From assembly GCF_012927345.1 (NCBI RefSeq), contig NZ_JABBGJ010000005.1:1-64000 (forward strand): a DNA stretch of 64,000 nucleotides. Direction: 5' to 3'. Origin of the DNA: Paraburkholderia polaris. Its GTDB lineage: Bacteria > Pseudomonadota > Gammaproteobacteria > Burkholderiales > Burkholderiaceae. The position numbers and the translations under genes are program-made. The notes beneath the pieces are model-generated. The model ran no database searches and was not told the DNA's origin. It saw nothing but the letters and a program-made list of their open reading frames with translations. Position 1 is the first letter of the stretch. Each line of letters begins with the position of its first letter. Shown in pieces: positions 55,367 to 64,000 of the stretch.

Positions 55367-56155
55367 ATGGAAAGCAAAATCACGCTGACATCAAGTGACG
55401 ACATCGCTTTCGTTACGATGGTGAACGAAGCACGCGCGAACTCGATCGACAAGGTGTTCTGTGAGGAGCTGCTGGCCGCCCTCCACGAAATTGAGGGGTC
55501 GTCCAGGTATCGTGCAGTGATCCTTCAAGCCAGAGGCCGAATATTCTCGGCCGGCGGCGATCTTCGCCAGATTTTTGACGGATTGCAGCGTTCTGACTCC
55601 TTCCTCGAATCCTTGATTAGCGCATTGAACAGCACGATCATGGCGATCCGGCGCTTGCCGATACCTGTGATCGCTAGCGTTCAGGGGGCGGCAGCCGGTG
55701 CGGGCTTTTCGCTGGCCATGGCGTGCGACCTGGTGGTGGCGTCGAGCGCCGCCCGCTTTGTCGTCGGCTACGCCAAGCTGGGAACATCGAGCGACGGTGG
55801 CCTGTCTTTTCATCTCGCGCGCCGATTGGGGGCGGCGAGGGCATTGGAGATCATGTTGACGCGGGACTCGTTGAGTGCGGACGAGGCCAAGCTGCTGGGG
55901 CTTGTCCAGAGTGTTGCGGAACCCGCTTCCCTGCAGGACGCCAGTCTGGCGCTCGCGCGGAAAGTCATGGACATACCCGCAGCGGCGATTAGAGAAACGA
56001 AATCGCTGGTCGGAATGGCGGCCGAAGATAACCTGGAGCGCCATCTTGAAGAGGAAAAACGTGCATTCCTGAGATGCGCGGCGACGGAAGCGTTTTCTCA
56101 ACGCGTCGCTCAATTCATCGCCAACTCCGAGTCGCCCAGAAGCGCGTCGACCTGA
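55367..56155 (+). CDS. Enoyl-CoA hydratase/isomerase family protein
   Basis: A 262-residue crotonase-fold enzyme acting on a CoA thioester. Oxyanion-hole segments are RIFSAGGDLRQIFDGLQ and QGAAAGAGFSLAMACDLVVA. The usual catalytic Glu positions read YAKLGTSSDGG: the first is Ala and the second Asp, as in isomerase-type members such as PaaG, so double-bond isomerisation is more likely than hydration. It is the first gene of the cluster and divergent from the TetR gene. Confidence 0.87.
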   Translation: MESKITLTSSDDIAFVTMVNEARANSIDKVFCEELLAALHEIEGSSRYRAVILQARGRIFSAGGDLRQIFDGLQRSDSFLESLISALNSTIMAIRRLPIPVIASVQGAAAGAGFSLAMACDLVVASSAARFVVGYAKLGTSSDGGLSFHLARRLGAARALEIMLTRDSLSADEAKLLGLVQSVAEPASLQDASLALARKVMDIPAAAIRETKSLVGMAAEDNLERHLEEEKRAFLRCAATEAFSQRVAQFIANSESPRSAST

Positions 56156-56649
56156 TGACGACAAGGCGTCTCAAGGAAGGTCTGCAGAAGTCCTGAATTG
56201 ATGATGCCTTTATCTGATGCCGGCTCACGGGCTCACCGGGTTGAGCGGTGGCATGACGCTGAAGTCGGTGCGAACGCACGATCCATTGTGCAGGCCGATA
56301 CGGCATAACAGCGAATCAGAAGGCGTCGCGTACACCGCAAGTGCGACGTCAGTTGCACTTCATCATTGCACTACATCCCCCCATCCCCTTTGCCGGTTGG
56401 CGTCCTTGTAACGTCACTGCCCCACGCCGTCGCCATCGATTTCCGATCTGACGCGTTGCCAAATTCAATCCATCCCCGGCTTCCCGGTGGCGTCGGACAT
56501 TCGTTCTCTTCATTCGTCAGGTGAAGCATACCTGGGGATACTCCTATCCAAACTATCCTGTACGACTGGAAAATTTAGATCTATCCTTCATTTCAGCACC
56601 TCTGACGTGCCAGTTAGCAGTACGTTCAAAACGACGAAGGAGACTGGAG

Positions 56650-57750
56650 ATGAAGAGATTGTCATGGGCCGCGGCGCTTCTTTGCGTCGCTCCTGCTGTG
56701 GCGTACGCCCAAAGTTCCGTCACGCTGTACGGTCTGCTGGATGAAGGTTTGACCTACACAAGCAATCAAGGCGGACATTCAGCCTGGTTGCTTCAAAGCG
56801 GAGGTGGATCACTGTCCAGATGGGGACTGCGCGGCGCCGAAGATTTGGGCGGAGGTTACAAAGCGGTGTTTACGTTGGAAAACGGCTTTGACGTGTCTAG
56901 CGGAAACCTGTCGAACAATGGGCGTCTGTTCGGCCGGCAGGCGTACGTTGGCATTTCAAGCCCGTATGGGACGTTCACGGCTGGGCGTCAATACGAGGAA
57001 ATAGCCGAAATGCTTTCCCCCATCGCCGCCGGTTTGAACTGGGCAGTCTACTTCGCTCATGCCGGTGACGTTGACAACGTTGGAGGAAGCATACGCATCA
57101 ACAACTCTGTCAAATATGCCAGTCCGAAAATTGCAGGGTTCACATTTGGTGCGCTCTATAGCTTTGGTGGGCAGCCCGGACAATTCTCCACGGATAGCGT
57201 GACGTCGGTGGGACTGAGTTACACGGGAATAAGCCTCCCACTGTATGTTGCGGCCGCCTATACGATCATCAAGAATCCGTATGTTGCCGCATTCGATAGC
57301 ATTACGCCGCACAACATCATTTATGCCCCGTACGTGCAGAGCGCGGAAAGCCAAACCATCGCAGGGGTCGGTGCATCGTACAAGATTGGCAGCGCTACAG
57401 TTGCCTTCGAGTACACGTCGACGCAATTCAAGAAAGGCTTCCTTGGTAGTGACGTGCGGTTTGACAACTACGAGGCCAACGTCGGTTACTTCATTACGCC
57501 TTTCCTGGTCGCCGGCGCGGCTTACATCTACACGCACGGCAAAGTCGATGCGACCTCCGCGAGCCCAATCTATCGGGCAATCGATCTCTACACCAACTAC
57601 TTCCTGTCGAAGCGGACAGACGTTTACTTCGCGGCCGAACTGCTGAAAGCGGGGGGCTCCGCGACTCAGGCACAGATCACGTTGATTCCTTCACCATCGG
57701 GCGGACAAACCCAAGGTCTGTTGCGAGTCGGCATTCGCCACCGTTTTTAA
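56650..57750 (+). CDS. Gram-negative porin (beta-proteobacterial OmpC-like)
   Basis: A 366-residue outer-membrane channel with signal peptide (MKRLSWAAALLCVAPAVAYA, cleaved before QSS) and the family opening QSSVTLYGLLDEGLTYTSNQ. Other hallmarks are SRWGLRGAEDLGGGYKAVFT, FGRQAYVGISSPYGTFTAGR and the terminal Phe in LLRVGIRHRF. ATG 56650 is preceded by AGACTGGAG. It lies 494 bp after the crotonase gene in a stretch without other genes (56156-56649), and ahead of the transporter, so it probably lets the cluster's substrate cross the outer membrane. Confidence 0.92.
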   Translation: MKRLSWAAALLCVAPAVAYAQSSVTLYGLLDEGLTYTSNQGGHSAWLLQSGGGSLSRWGLRGAEDLGGGYKAVFTLENGFDVSSGNLSNNGRLFGRQAYVGISSPYGTFTAGRQYEEIAEMLSPIAAGLNWAVYFAHAGDVDNVGGSIRINNSVKYASPKIAGFTFGALYSFGGQPGQFSTDSVTSVGLSYTGISLPLYVAAAYTIIKNPYVAAFDSITPHNIIYAPYVQSAESQTIAGVGASYKIGSATVAFEYTSTQFKKGFLGSDVRFDNYEANVGYFITPFLVAGAAYIYTHGKVDATSASPIYRAIDLYTNYFLSKRTDVYFAAELLKAGGSATQAQITLIPSPSGGQTQGLLRVGIRHRF

Positions 57751-57834
57751 CGAACCTCTGATGCCGATGCTGTCGAGGGACAGGTGAGGTCAGGTTGACA
57801 CTTGACCCCGGCGGACGATCACCAAGGAAAGGTC

Positions 57835-59238
57835 ATGGAAAGCGTAGGCAATGCCCAGTGGGATGTGCGCAAGATTTTTAACGATATGCCCATCGGGCGA
57901 AGGCAGTGGCTGGTGTTCGCCATCTGCTTCGCAGCGACTGCAATCGAGGGTTTCGACACGATTGTGATCAGCTTCATCGCGCCTGCGATCAGTCAGCACT
58001 GGCAGCTCTCGAGTGCGGCGCTTTCGCCTCTGGTGGCCTTTGGATTAACCGGACTACTGGTTGGTTCGATCGTTGGAGGAACGCTGGCCGACCGTGTCGG
58101 GCGCCGAACGGTGAGCATCGTGGCGATCGCCTGGTTTGGGATCGCAGGGGTGATGTCGAGCGAAGCACAGTCGATATTTCAGCTGGTTGCCTGGCGTTTC
58201 ATAACCGGTCTCGGTATCGGTGCCGCGATGCCCGCTACGTCAGCGATCGTCGCGGAATATAGCCCCGACCGTTCACGCTCAGCAATGCTCGCATCGACTT
58301 ATTGTGGATTTCTTTTCGGTGCGGCGGCCGCTGGGGTCGTGACGTCCTCGGCTATCGGGGCGTTGGGTTGGCGAGGCATGCTTGTACTGAGTGGTCTTTT
58401 GCCGCTTGGCGTCGTTGCCTTATTCGCGTGGCAGGTACCCGAGTCGCCGCTCTACGTTGTGGCCAGTCGACGATCCAATGAAGAGGCGCAACGGATCCTT
58501 GCCAAAGTGTTTCCGTCTTTAGACTGCTCTGGCGTGCATTTATTCAGCGCGGAAACGCGCAAATCGGTCAACGGAGGCCGGGCGCTGTTGGGTAGCGAAT
58601 ACCGGCTTGGCACCCTGTTGACGTGGTTTACCGAGTTTGCGGGTTATCTGGCGTTCTTCCTGATTGGAAGCTGGTTGCCGACGCACCTGAAGCAACTGGG
58701 ACTATCGATGCACGACGCCTCGCAACTATCGTCACTGTTCCAGTTCGGTGCGCTTGGCGGCGCGGTTCTTTTCGCGATCCTTGTCCGTCGCTATAACGTG
58801 GCGTCGGTCGTTTCCGTGGCATTCGGCGCAGGCTCGCTGCTTGTCATCGCTTTGGGCATGTCAGAAGCCACTCAGTGGCACGCGGGCGTGGTCTTCTTGT
58901 CCGGCATGGCTGTCGGAGGTCCGCTGATCTGTATCAACACCATTCCGGGCATCTTCTATCCCACTGCGCTTCGTGCGTCCGGGGGTGGCTGGAACGTTGC
59001 ACTCGGACGGCTGGGGTCCATTGTCGGTTCGTCGTTGATTGGGCTGATCGTCATATCGGGCTTTCCCTATCTGCTCACCTGCGCGTTGTTGTCGATACCG
59101 CTCCTGATGGCTTGTGGTTGCATGACCGTCATGGCCCGGGTGCTTGCTGCACAACGACGAATGCGGGACGACCAAGGGGTGAGCGTCAGTACGGCATCGG
59201 CGGATGATCCTCCGTTGCAGAGCAGCACCACGCGGTGA
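57835..59238 (+). CDS. AAHS-type MFS transporter (aromatic/organic acid:H+ symporter)
   Basis: A 467-residue inner-membrane carrier starting MESVGNAQWDVRKIFNDMPI after a good ribosome-binding site (AAGGAAAG). The first helix has the AAHS signature ATAIEGFDTIVISFIAPAIS. The loop-2/3 motif is GGTLADRVGRRTVSIVA, and further diagnostic segments are AEYSPDRSRSAMLASTYCGF and YPTALRASGGGWNVALGRLG. These carriers import benzoate-like or other organic acids. It likely brings in the acid later activated by the CoA ligase. Confidence 0.92.
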   Translation: MESVGNAQWDVRKIFNDMPIGRRQWLVFAICFAATAIEGFDTIVISFIAPAISQHWQLSSAALSPLVAFGLTGLLVGSIVGGTLADRVGRRTVSIVAIAWFGIAGVMSSEAQSIFQLVAWRFITGLGIGAAMPATSAIVAEYSPDRSRSAMLASTYCGFLFGAAAAGVVTSSAIGALGWRGMLVLSGLLPLGVVALFAWQVPESPLYVVASRRSNEEAQRILAKVFPSLDCSGVHLFSAETRKSVNGGRALLGSEYRLGTLLTWFTEFAGYLAFFLIGSWLPTHLKQLGLSMHDASQLSSLFQFGALGGAVLFAILVRRYNVASVVSVAFGAGSLLVIALGMSEATQWHAGVVFLSGMAVGGPLICINTIPGIFYPTALRASGGGWNVALGRLGSIVGSSLIGLIVISGFPYLLTCALLSIPLLMACGCMTVMARVLAAQRRMRDDQGVSVSTASADDPPLQSSTTR

Positions 59239-59358
59239 CGGTACGGCGCTAGCAGCAACCCGAGAACTGACTCCCGTTGCTTCCCAGCGCCGGCACAGAC
59301 GACGAAGGCTCGCAACTCCCTTGGGATTCGAATTTTCATCTTGTGTGTAGAGTTCGTC

Positions 59359-59387
59359 TTGCATACTTTACGATCGTGAAGTATAGT
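59359..59387 (+). promoter_or_regulatory. Sigma-70-type promoter overlapping a TetR-like palindrome
   Basis: TTGCAT (59359-59364), a 17-bp spacer and TATAGT (59382-59387) form a good promoter for the hydrolase. The palindrome ATACTTTACG-AT, then CGTGAAGTAT (59363-59384, one mismatch between arms) fills the spacer and -10 region, the classical repressor position. One arm recurs at 55264. Confidence 0.75.
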
Positions 59388-59516
59388 GAATTACGGAACC
59401 TGCCTGATCGTGCGGCTTTGAAGAGCGAACGCGAAACGCATGTCAGTGGGTTAAGGACATTTTCAGCCTTGAAAGGGCTGGCTGTTGACGCCGAACAGGC
59501 CAACGAAGGAGGAGAC

Positions 59517-61256
59517 ATGATTGAAGAGCGCGACATCGTCGTCACGATGCGGGACGGAACTCGTCTTGCGGTAGACGTCTATCGACCGGATGCGGTTGAC
59601 AAGTATCCCGTGCTGTACGCTTCAGCGCTGCACAACAAGGATCTTCAGGGTCCGGATATTGCGGATGTCCTGCCCCCACAGCCCGCGCAGGCGCCGCTCT
59701 GGTTCGGACCGATAGAAGCCGGGGACACGCGCCGCTTCATCGCCAATGGGTATGTGCACGTGATTGCGCAACCGCGCGGCTCGGCCAAGTCGGAAGGCCA
59801 CTATGGCGAAGAGAATACCGACCATTACGACATGATCGAATGGATCACGCAGCAGCCGTGGTCCGACGGCAAGGTCGGCATGGTGGGGATCTCGGGTTTT
59901 GCCGGTGAGCAATGGCGTGCGGCGGCGCAGGGACACCCCGCGCTCAAGGCAATCTTTCCGTACGACGCTTGCAGTGCATACGGCGGTATGTTCGGGTTTC
60001 GGGACTTCAATCCCGGTGGCGTCATTCACACATTCCCGTACCTGCTCGACGTTTTCAGTACGGTGCATGAGCCGCGCGGTGCGCCGGGTACGTTACCCGA
60101 TGCGCAAGAGGAACTCTGGCGCGCAGCCATGCGCAATCCCGACTACAAGATGTACATCAACCTGTACAACATCCTGACGCAGAAAGGGCAACGCACGGGA
60201 GTGATGTACCACATCATGACGAACCCTTGGGAGCCGGAAGGGACCGTCGCACGAGCCGAGGAAATTTTCAAGTCGATCAAGGTGCCGTTCTACACGGGTT
60301 CCGGTGCCTACGCCTATACGTACAAATTGCACTGGCTTGGCGCCCAGCATTACTTCAGCAATGTCAAGCAGCCGCGCAAGCTGATCTTTACGGGCCCTGC
60401 GCATCTGGAGCGGCCATTCCATCAGTACCACGACGAAGTTATCCGCTGGTACGACTACTGGCTCAAGGGTATCGACACGGGCATCATGGATGAACCCCCG
60501 GTCCGTTACTGGGTCATGGGCGCCAACGAATGGCGCACGGGTAGTGACTGGCCTTTGCCTGAGACGCAATGGGCGAAGTACTTTCTTGCAGGCTGGGAGC
60601 AGCTTTCGACAGACGCCCCTCGACCTTCGGCGGAAGTTGGCAACGCACATCGGGAGCCCGATGTCTTTACGCAAATGCCGCTGAAAAAGACATCTAAGGT
60701 TGAGCGCTTGCGCTACATGACTGAGCCGCTTGCGCAGGACGTGTTGGTGGCGGGCCCCATTTCGCTGACGCTCTACGCTGAGATTGACCAGACAGACACG
60801 AACTGGATTGTCGTACTCAAGGACGTGGGTCCCGACGTATCGGTGGTTACTGCACGCGTCGGCGAACGCGCGGTTCCAGAGACCTTGCCGGAGCGTGAAC
60901 TGACCCGCGGCTGGCTGAAAGCGTCATACCGCGCAACGGATCCCGACCGATCCACGCCTGCGGAGCCGTTTCACAAACTGACGAAAGAGTCGATCACGCC
61001 GGTCACACCTGGCGAAATCGTCAAGTATGAAATCCAGGTGCTCGCAACGGCAAACCAGTTCAAGGCCGGCCATCGGATCTGTATCGAGATCTGCAGCATG
61101 GACGCGCCGACGGGAACGGGCGCGATGACCGACGTCGAATACATTCCGTATCACGTAACCAGTAGCAATACGGTCACTCACAAGATTTACCGGGACGCCG
61201 ATCGCCCCTCGCATCTGCTTCTCCCATTGATTCCGATTAATGGACAGAACGCCTGA
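59517..61256 (+). CDS. CocE/NonD-family alpha/beta hydrolase (peptidase S15-like)
   Basis: A 579-residue hydrolase starting MIEERDIVVTMRDGTRLAVD after an ideal ribosome-binding site (AAGGAGGAG). The S15/CocE layout is seen: YVHVIAQPRGSAKSEGHYGE, the nucleophile elbow MVGISGFAGEQWRAAAQGHP (Ser in GIS), a probable catalytic His in FTGPAHLERPFHQYH, and a C-terminal jelly-roll domain (VLVAGPISLTLYAEIDQTDT; RICIEICSMDAP). Relatives hydrolyse cocaine esters, glutaryl amides or X-Pro peptides. No signal peptide is present, so it acts in the cytoplasm on an imported ester or amide. Confidence 0.87.
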   Translation: MIEERDIVVTMRDGTRLAVDVYRPDAVDKYPVLYASALHNKDLQGPDIADVLPPQPAQAPLWFGPIEAGDTRRFIANGYVHVIAQPRGSAKSEGHYGEENTDHYDMIEWITQQPWSDGKVGMVGISGFAGEQWRAAAQGHPALKAIFPYDACSAYGGMFGFRDFNPGGVIHTFPYLLDVFSTVHEPRGAPGTLPDAQEELWRAAMRNPDYKMYINLYNILTQKGQRTGVMYHIMTNPWEPEGTVARAEEIFKSIKVPFYTGSGAYAYTYKLHWLGAQHYFSNVKQPRKLIFTGPAHLERPFHQYHDEVIRWYDYWLKGIDTGIMDEPPVRYWVMGANEWRTGSDWPLPETQWAKYFLAGWEQLSTDAPRPSAEVGNAHREPDVFTQMPLKKTSKVERLRYMTEPLAQDVLVAGPISLTLYAEIDQTDTNWIVVLKDVGPDVSVVTARVGERAVPETLPERELTRGWLKASYRATDPDRSTPAEPFHKLTKESITPVTPGEIVKYEIQVLATANQFKAGHRICIEICSMDAPTGTGAMTDVEYIPYHVTSSNTVTHKIYRDADRPSHLLLPLIPINGQNA

Positions 61257-61320
61257 GCGACGAAACATTTCTGAGCGTCACAGACGCCCGGTGAATTTGA
61301 TTGATTAGTGAGGTTAGGCG

Positions 61321-62109
61321 ATGAAAAGCATACGTTTTGAGCGCGACGGGAAGGTTGGGTATATCGTCCTGGCGAATCCGCCCTACAACCGGCTCGACGC
61401 GCAGTTTGCAGAGTGTCTCCGGGAGGCGGTTCACGATGCCAGCGAAAGCGACATCCGGGTACTGGTCGTCCGGGCCGAGGGGCCCAACTTCAGTCTCGGT
61501 GGAGAGGTTCGCGAATGGCCAGGCAAAGACCTGAACTGGTTCCGCACCTTCGTCGCGGAAATCAACACTTCGTATCGTGCAATCGAAGCGCTCCGCGTCC
61601 CGACGGTGGCGGTGGTGCAGGGTCTGGCTTTTGGCGGCGGCTTCGAACTCGCGTTGAACTGTGACTTCATTGTGGCGGCAACCGACGCAGTGTTCCGCTG
61701 CGTCGAGGTCACGACGGCGATGCTTCCCATTGCGGGCGCGCTGCAGCGGCTGGTCGAGCGAGTGGGGCGTAGCAACGCGTCCCGTTTCGCGATGCTGGGT
61801 GATGCGATTCCCGGCAGCGTGGCCCGAGACCTCGGGATTGTCACGCACGTGGCTGAACCGGATGCGCTCGAACGTGTTGCTGCCGAGCTGATTACGCGGC
61901 TCTCCGATGGTCCGACGCTTTCGTACGCGGCTACGCGCACCCTGCTCAAGGTCTGGTCAAGCGGTGGCATCCCCGGTGCGGATGCCGCCATGCTGGATGT
62001 TTGCATGGACTTGTACAACACGGAGGACGCTACGCGAGGTTTCGCCAACACGGCCGAGGCGTTCGACCGTGACCAGGAGCCCGGCGAGATGGTTTTTCAC
62101 GGGAAATAG
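61321..62109 (+). CDS. Enoyl-CoA hydratase/isomerase family protein (second copy)
   Basis: A 262-residue crotonase-fold enzyme, [20 protein letters not shown]. Oxyanion segments are [13 protein letters not shown] and [20 protein letters not shown]. The first catalytic Glu is kept ([13 protein letters not shown]), but the region of the second, usually PGGGTQ, reads PIAGALQ. Reaction type (hydration, isomerisation, thioester hydrolysis or C-C cleavage) cannot be decided. It is 64 bp after the hydrolase and probably in the same operon. Confidence 0.87.
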   Translation: MKSIRFERDGKVGYIVLANPPYNRLDAQFAECLREAVHDASESDIRVLVVRAEGPNFSLGGEVREWPGKDLNWFRTFVAEINTSYRAIEALRVPTVAVVQGLAFGGGFELALNCDFIVAATDAVFRCVEVTTAMLPIAGALQRLVERVGRSNASRFAMLGDAIPGSVARDLGIVTHVAEPDALERVAAELITRLSDGPTLSYAATRTLLKVWSSGGIPGADAAMLDVCMDLYNTEDATRGFANTAEAFDRDQEPGEMVFHGK

Positions 62110-62237
62110 CCCCGGCGCTCCCCCGTGTAGTCAGGCTCGACCTCACCAGCGACGTTCCGCGACATCGCAATCGCGACATAACCTGGATTCGACGGACTTT
62201 TCGGCAGAAACGCGCAGCAACGATGGAGGATGGCTTC

Positions 62238-63974
62238 ATGCACACTTTACCCGGTTCCCTGGCGCTCGATGTGCCTGCCGATGGCGTCGCCTACGTAAGG
62301 GGTTCGACGGACGTTCCGTTGAGTGAGTCGACAGTTGGCCAGTTTCTAAGGGAAACAGCACGCCGGTTTCCTGATCAGCAAGCTGTGGTATTCCGGGAGC
62401 AACTTGTACGATGGACATGGAAGGAATTTGACGTGCATGTCGATCAACTCGCCGCAGGTTTCCTGTCATTGGGAATCGGTAAGGGGGATCGCGTCGGCAT
62501 CTGGTCTCCCAACCGGTTCGAATGGTTGCTCACGCAGTTCGCGACAGCGCGCATCGGCGCTGTATTGGTCAACATCAACCCCGCCTATCGTGTAGCCGAA
62601 CTCGAGTACGCGCTACGAAAAGTACGCTGCAAAGCGCTCGTCACCGCTGAGAGTTTCAAAACGTCGAACTACATTTCGATGTTGCTCGACATCGCGCCTG
62701 AGCTAGCGTCGCAGCAGCCGGACGAGGTGAGCGTCGCACGTCTGCCCGACCTTCGTACGGTGATTTCCGTGGGTAATTGGCGCGTATCGGGCGTCATGTC
62801 ATTCCACTCGGTCATGCAGCGCGGACAGGGGATGCTTCGAGACAAAGGGCGTGAGGTTGTCGATACCGTCGAACAAACACTTTCTCCTCATGACCCGATC
62901 AATATCCAGTTCACGAGCGGCACAACCGGTAGCCCGAAGGGCGCAACGCTGACACACCGAAACATTGTCAACAACGCGCGTTTTGTTGGCATGGCGATGA
63001 AGCTGTCCGAAGCCGATTCACTGTGTATTCCTGTCCCGCTGTACCACTGTTTTGGCATGGTGCTCGGTGTACTGGTGTGCGTGTCGGTTGGCGCGCAGAT
63101 GGTCTTTCCCGGCGAAGGATTCGACGCCGGCGCGACCCTCGCGGCGGTCGCGGAAGAGCGTTGCACCGCACTTCACGGGGTGCCGACCATGTTTATCGCT
63201 GAACTGGGGCATGCGGACTTTTCATCGTTTGACCTGAGCAGTCTGCGGACCGGCATCATGGCTGGATCGCCCTGTCCTGTCGAGACAATGAATCAGGTCG
63301 TGACCCAGATGCATATGCGAGAGGTCACCATTGCGTATGGAATGACAGAGACCAGTCCTGTGTCGTTTCAGAGCGCAACCACGGATCCGCTAGATAAGCG
63401 CACGACAACGGTCGGGCGGATTCAGCCTCATCTCGAGGTAAAGATCGTTGATTTCGATGGTCGTACGGTATCGGTCGGTGAGACGGGTGAACTCTGTACA
63501 AGAGGGTACTCGGTGATGCTGGGGTACTGGGAAGACGATTCGAAGACGCGCGAAAGCATCGTTGACGGATGGATGCATACAGGCGATCTCGCAACAATCG
63601 ACGCCGATGGATATTGCAACATCGTCGGGAGGCTGAAGGACATGGTGATTCGAGGGGGAGAGAACATCTATCCCCGCGAGGTTGAGGAATACCTCTTCAG
63701 GCATCCAAAAATACAGAATGTGCAGGTGTTTGGCGTGCCGGATGAGAAGAACGGCGAGGAGTTGTGCGCCTGGATCGTGCTTCGGAAAGGTGACGGTGCG
63801 ACTGAGGAGGACATCAGAGACTTTTGCCGAGGACAGATCGCTCACTACAAGGTGCCAAAGTATATTCGCTTCGTTAATGAATTGCCGATGACTGTTACCG
63901 GCAAAGTACAGAAGTTCGCCATGCGTGAGGAGATGATCCGCTATCTCAATCTGACCGGGCACAAGACCGCCTGA
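62238..63974 (+). CDS. Acyl-CoA ligase (AMP-binding, fatty-acyl/aryl acid CoA synthetase)
   Basis: A 578-residue adenylating enzyme that activates a carboxylic acid with ATP and CoA. Motifs: P-loop-like [35 protein letters not shown], the catalytic-Asp region [29 protein letters not shown] (split here), and the C-terminal lysine context [20 protein letters not shown] seven bases before ATG 62238 supports this start over ATG 62223. It probably activates the acid released by the CocE-like hydrolase and feeds the two crotonase-fold enzymes. Confidence 0.92.
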   Translation: MHTLPGSLALDVPADGVAYVRGSTDVPLSESTVGQFLRETARRFPDQQAVVFREQLVRWTWKEFDVHVDQLAAGFLSLGIGKGDRVGIWSPNRFEWLLTQFATARIGAVLVNINPAYRVAELEYALRKVRCKALVTAESFKTSNYISMLLDIAPELASQQPDEVSVARLPDLRTVISVGNWRVSGVMSFHSVMQRGQGMLRDKGREVVDTVEQTLSPHDPINIQFTSGTTGSPKGATLTHRNIVNNARFVGMAMKLSEADSLCIPVPLYHCFGMVLGVLVCVSVGAQMVFPGEGFDAGATLAAVAEERCTALHGVPTMFIAELGHADFSSFDLSSLRTGIMAGSPCPVETMNQVVTQMHMREVTIAYGMTETSPVSFQSATTDPLDKRTTTVGRIQPHLEVKIVDFDGRTVSVGETGELCTRGYSVMLGYWEDDSKTRESIVDGWMHTGDLATIDADGYCNIVGRLKDMVIRGGENIYPREVEEYLFRHPKIQNVQVFGVPDEKNGEELCAWIVLRKGDGATEEDIRDFCRGQIAHYKVPKYIRFVNELPMTVTGKVQKFAMREEMIRYLNLTGHKTA

Positions 63975-64000
63975 CAGGTTGGTGAGAATTGGGCGGTATC

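Overview
The window is GC-rich, densely coded DNA. Its gene content points to Burkholderiaceae, most likely Paraburkholderia or Burkholderia: a Puu-type putrescine cluster, a LiuABCD leucine cluster next to a divergent TetR regulator, a BcpA/CdiA-type two-partner exoprotein with an Nx(E/Q)LYN-like boundary, and many LysR/MFS/porin catabolic units. No rRNA, tRNA or CRISPR was recognised.

0-6 kb: putrescine/agmatine catabolism. A gamma-glutamylputrescine synthetase-like gene (cut by the window edge) and puuD are divergent from puuR, puuC and an agmatinase. 6-9.2 kb: an MFS exporter with a MarR repressor that sits below a 40-bp near-palindrome, and a secreted lipase-like hydrolase.

9.4-24.3 kb: the most interesting region, an apparent organosulfur-scavenging island. 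It holds a divergent class II aldolase-like gene; an SfnR-like sigma-54 activator lacking a sensory domain; a leftward operon of a DszB-like protein, an SBP and two permeases; and a rightward operon of an SsuD-like monooxygenase, a DszB-like protein, TonB, ExbB, ExbD and a second DszB-like protein. A TonB-dependent receptor follows. Four -24/-12 promoters precede these units, and three of their upstream regions share inverted repeats of the type GTGTTGC-N4-GCAACAC. Two DszB-like proteins keep the Cys/His/Arg triad of sulfinate desulfinase and the third has lost Cys and His. No ABC ATPase and no dedicated flavin reductase is present. The inferred route is: outer-membrane uptake by the receptor and its private TonB motor, inner-membrane import, FMN-dependent oxygenolytic C-S cleavage, and sulfite release by desulfination. 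The substrate is unknown.

24.4-36.3 kb: mixed housekeeping and accessory genes: a DedA-rhodanese fusion, a LysR gene broken by a one-base frameshift, an AhpD-like protein, an MFS/LysR pair, a DUF899 protein, a GGDEF-EAL protein, HU, DAHP synthase and a DUF72 protein. 36.4-42 kb: a decayed accessory patch with an IS30-family remnant, a CdiA/BcpA-type exoprotein with a large internal deletion and frame break, two toxin/immunity modules of lower GC, a SymE-like toxin, and a membrane protein whose start lies in a 22-copy TTTTGG hexanucleotide repeat.

42-49 kb: leucine degradation (liuABCD) with a divergent TetR regulator. 49-54.2 kb: a lone PhnD-like protein, a small DUF1488-like protein, a three-part PNPOx/FNR/ferredoxin flavoprotein with a GST, and a LysR gene. 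54.2-64 kb: a second uncharacterised catabolic cluster (TetR regulator, two crotonase-fold enzymes, porin, AAHS-type transporter, CocE/NonD-type hydrolase, acyl-CoA ligase). A related operator-like sequence overlaps two of its promoters.
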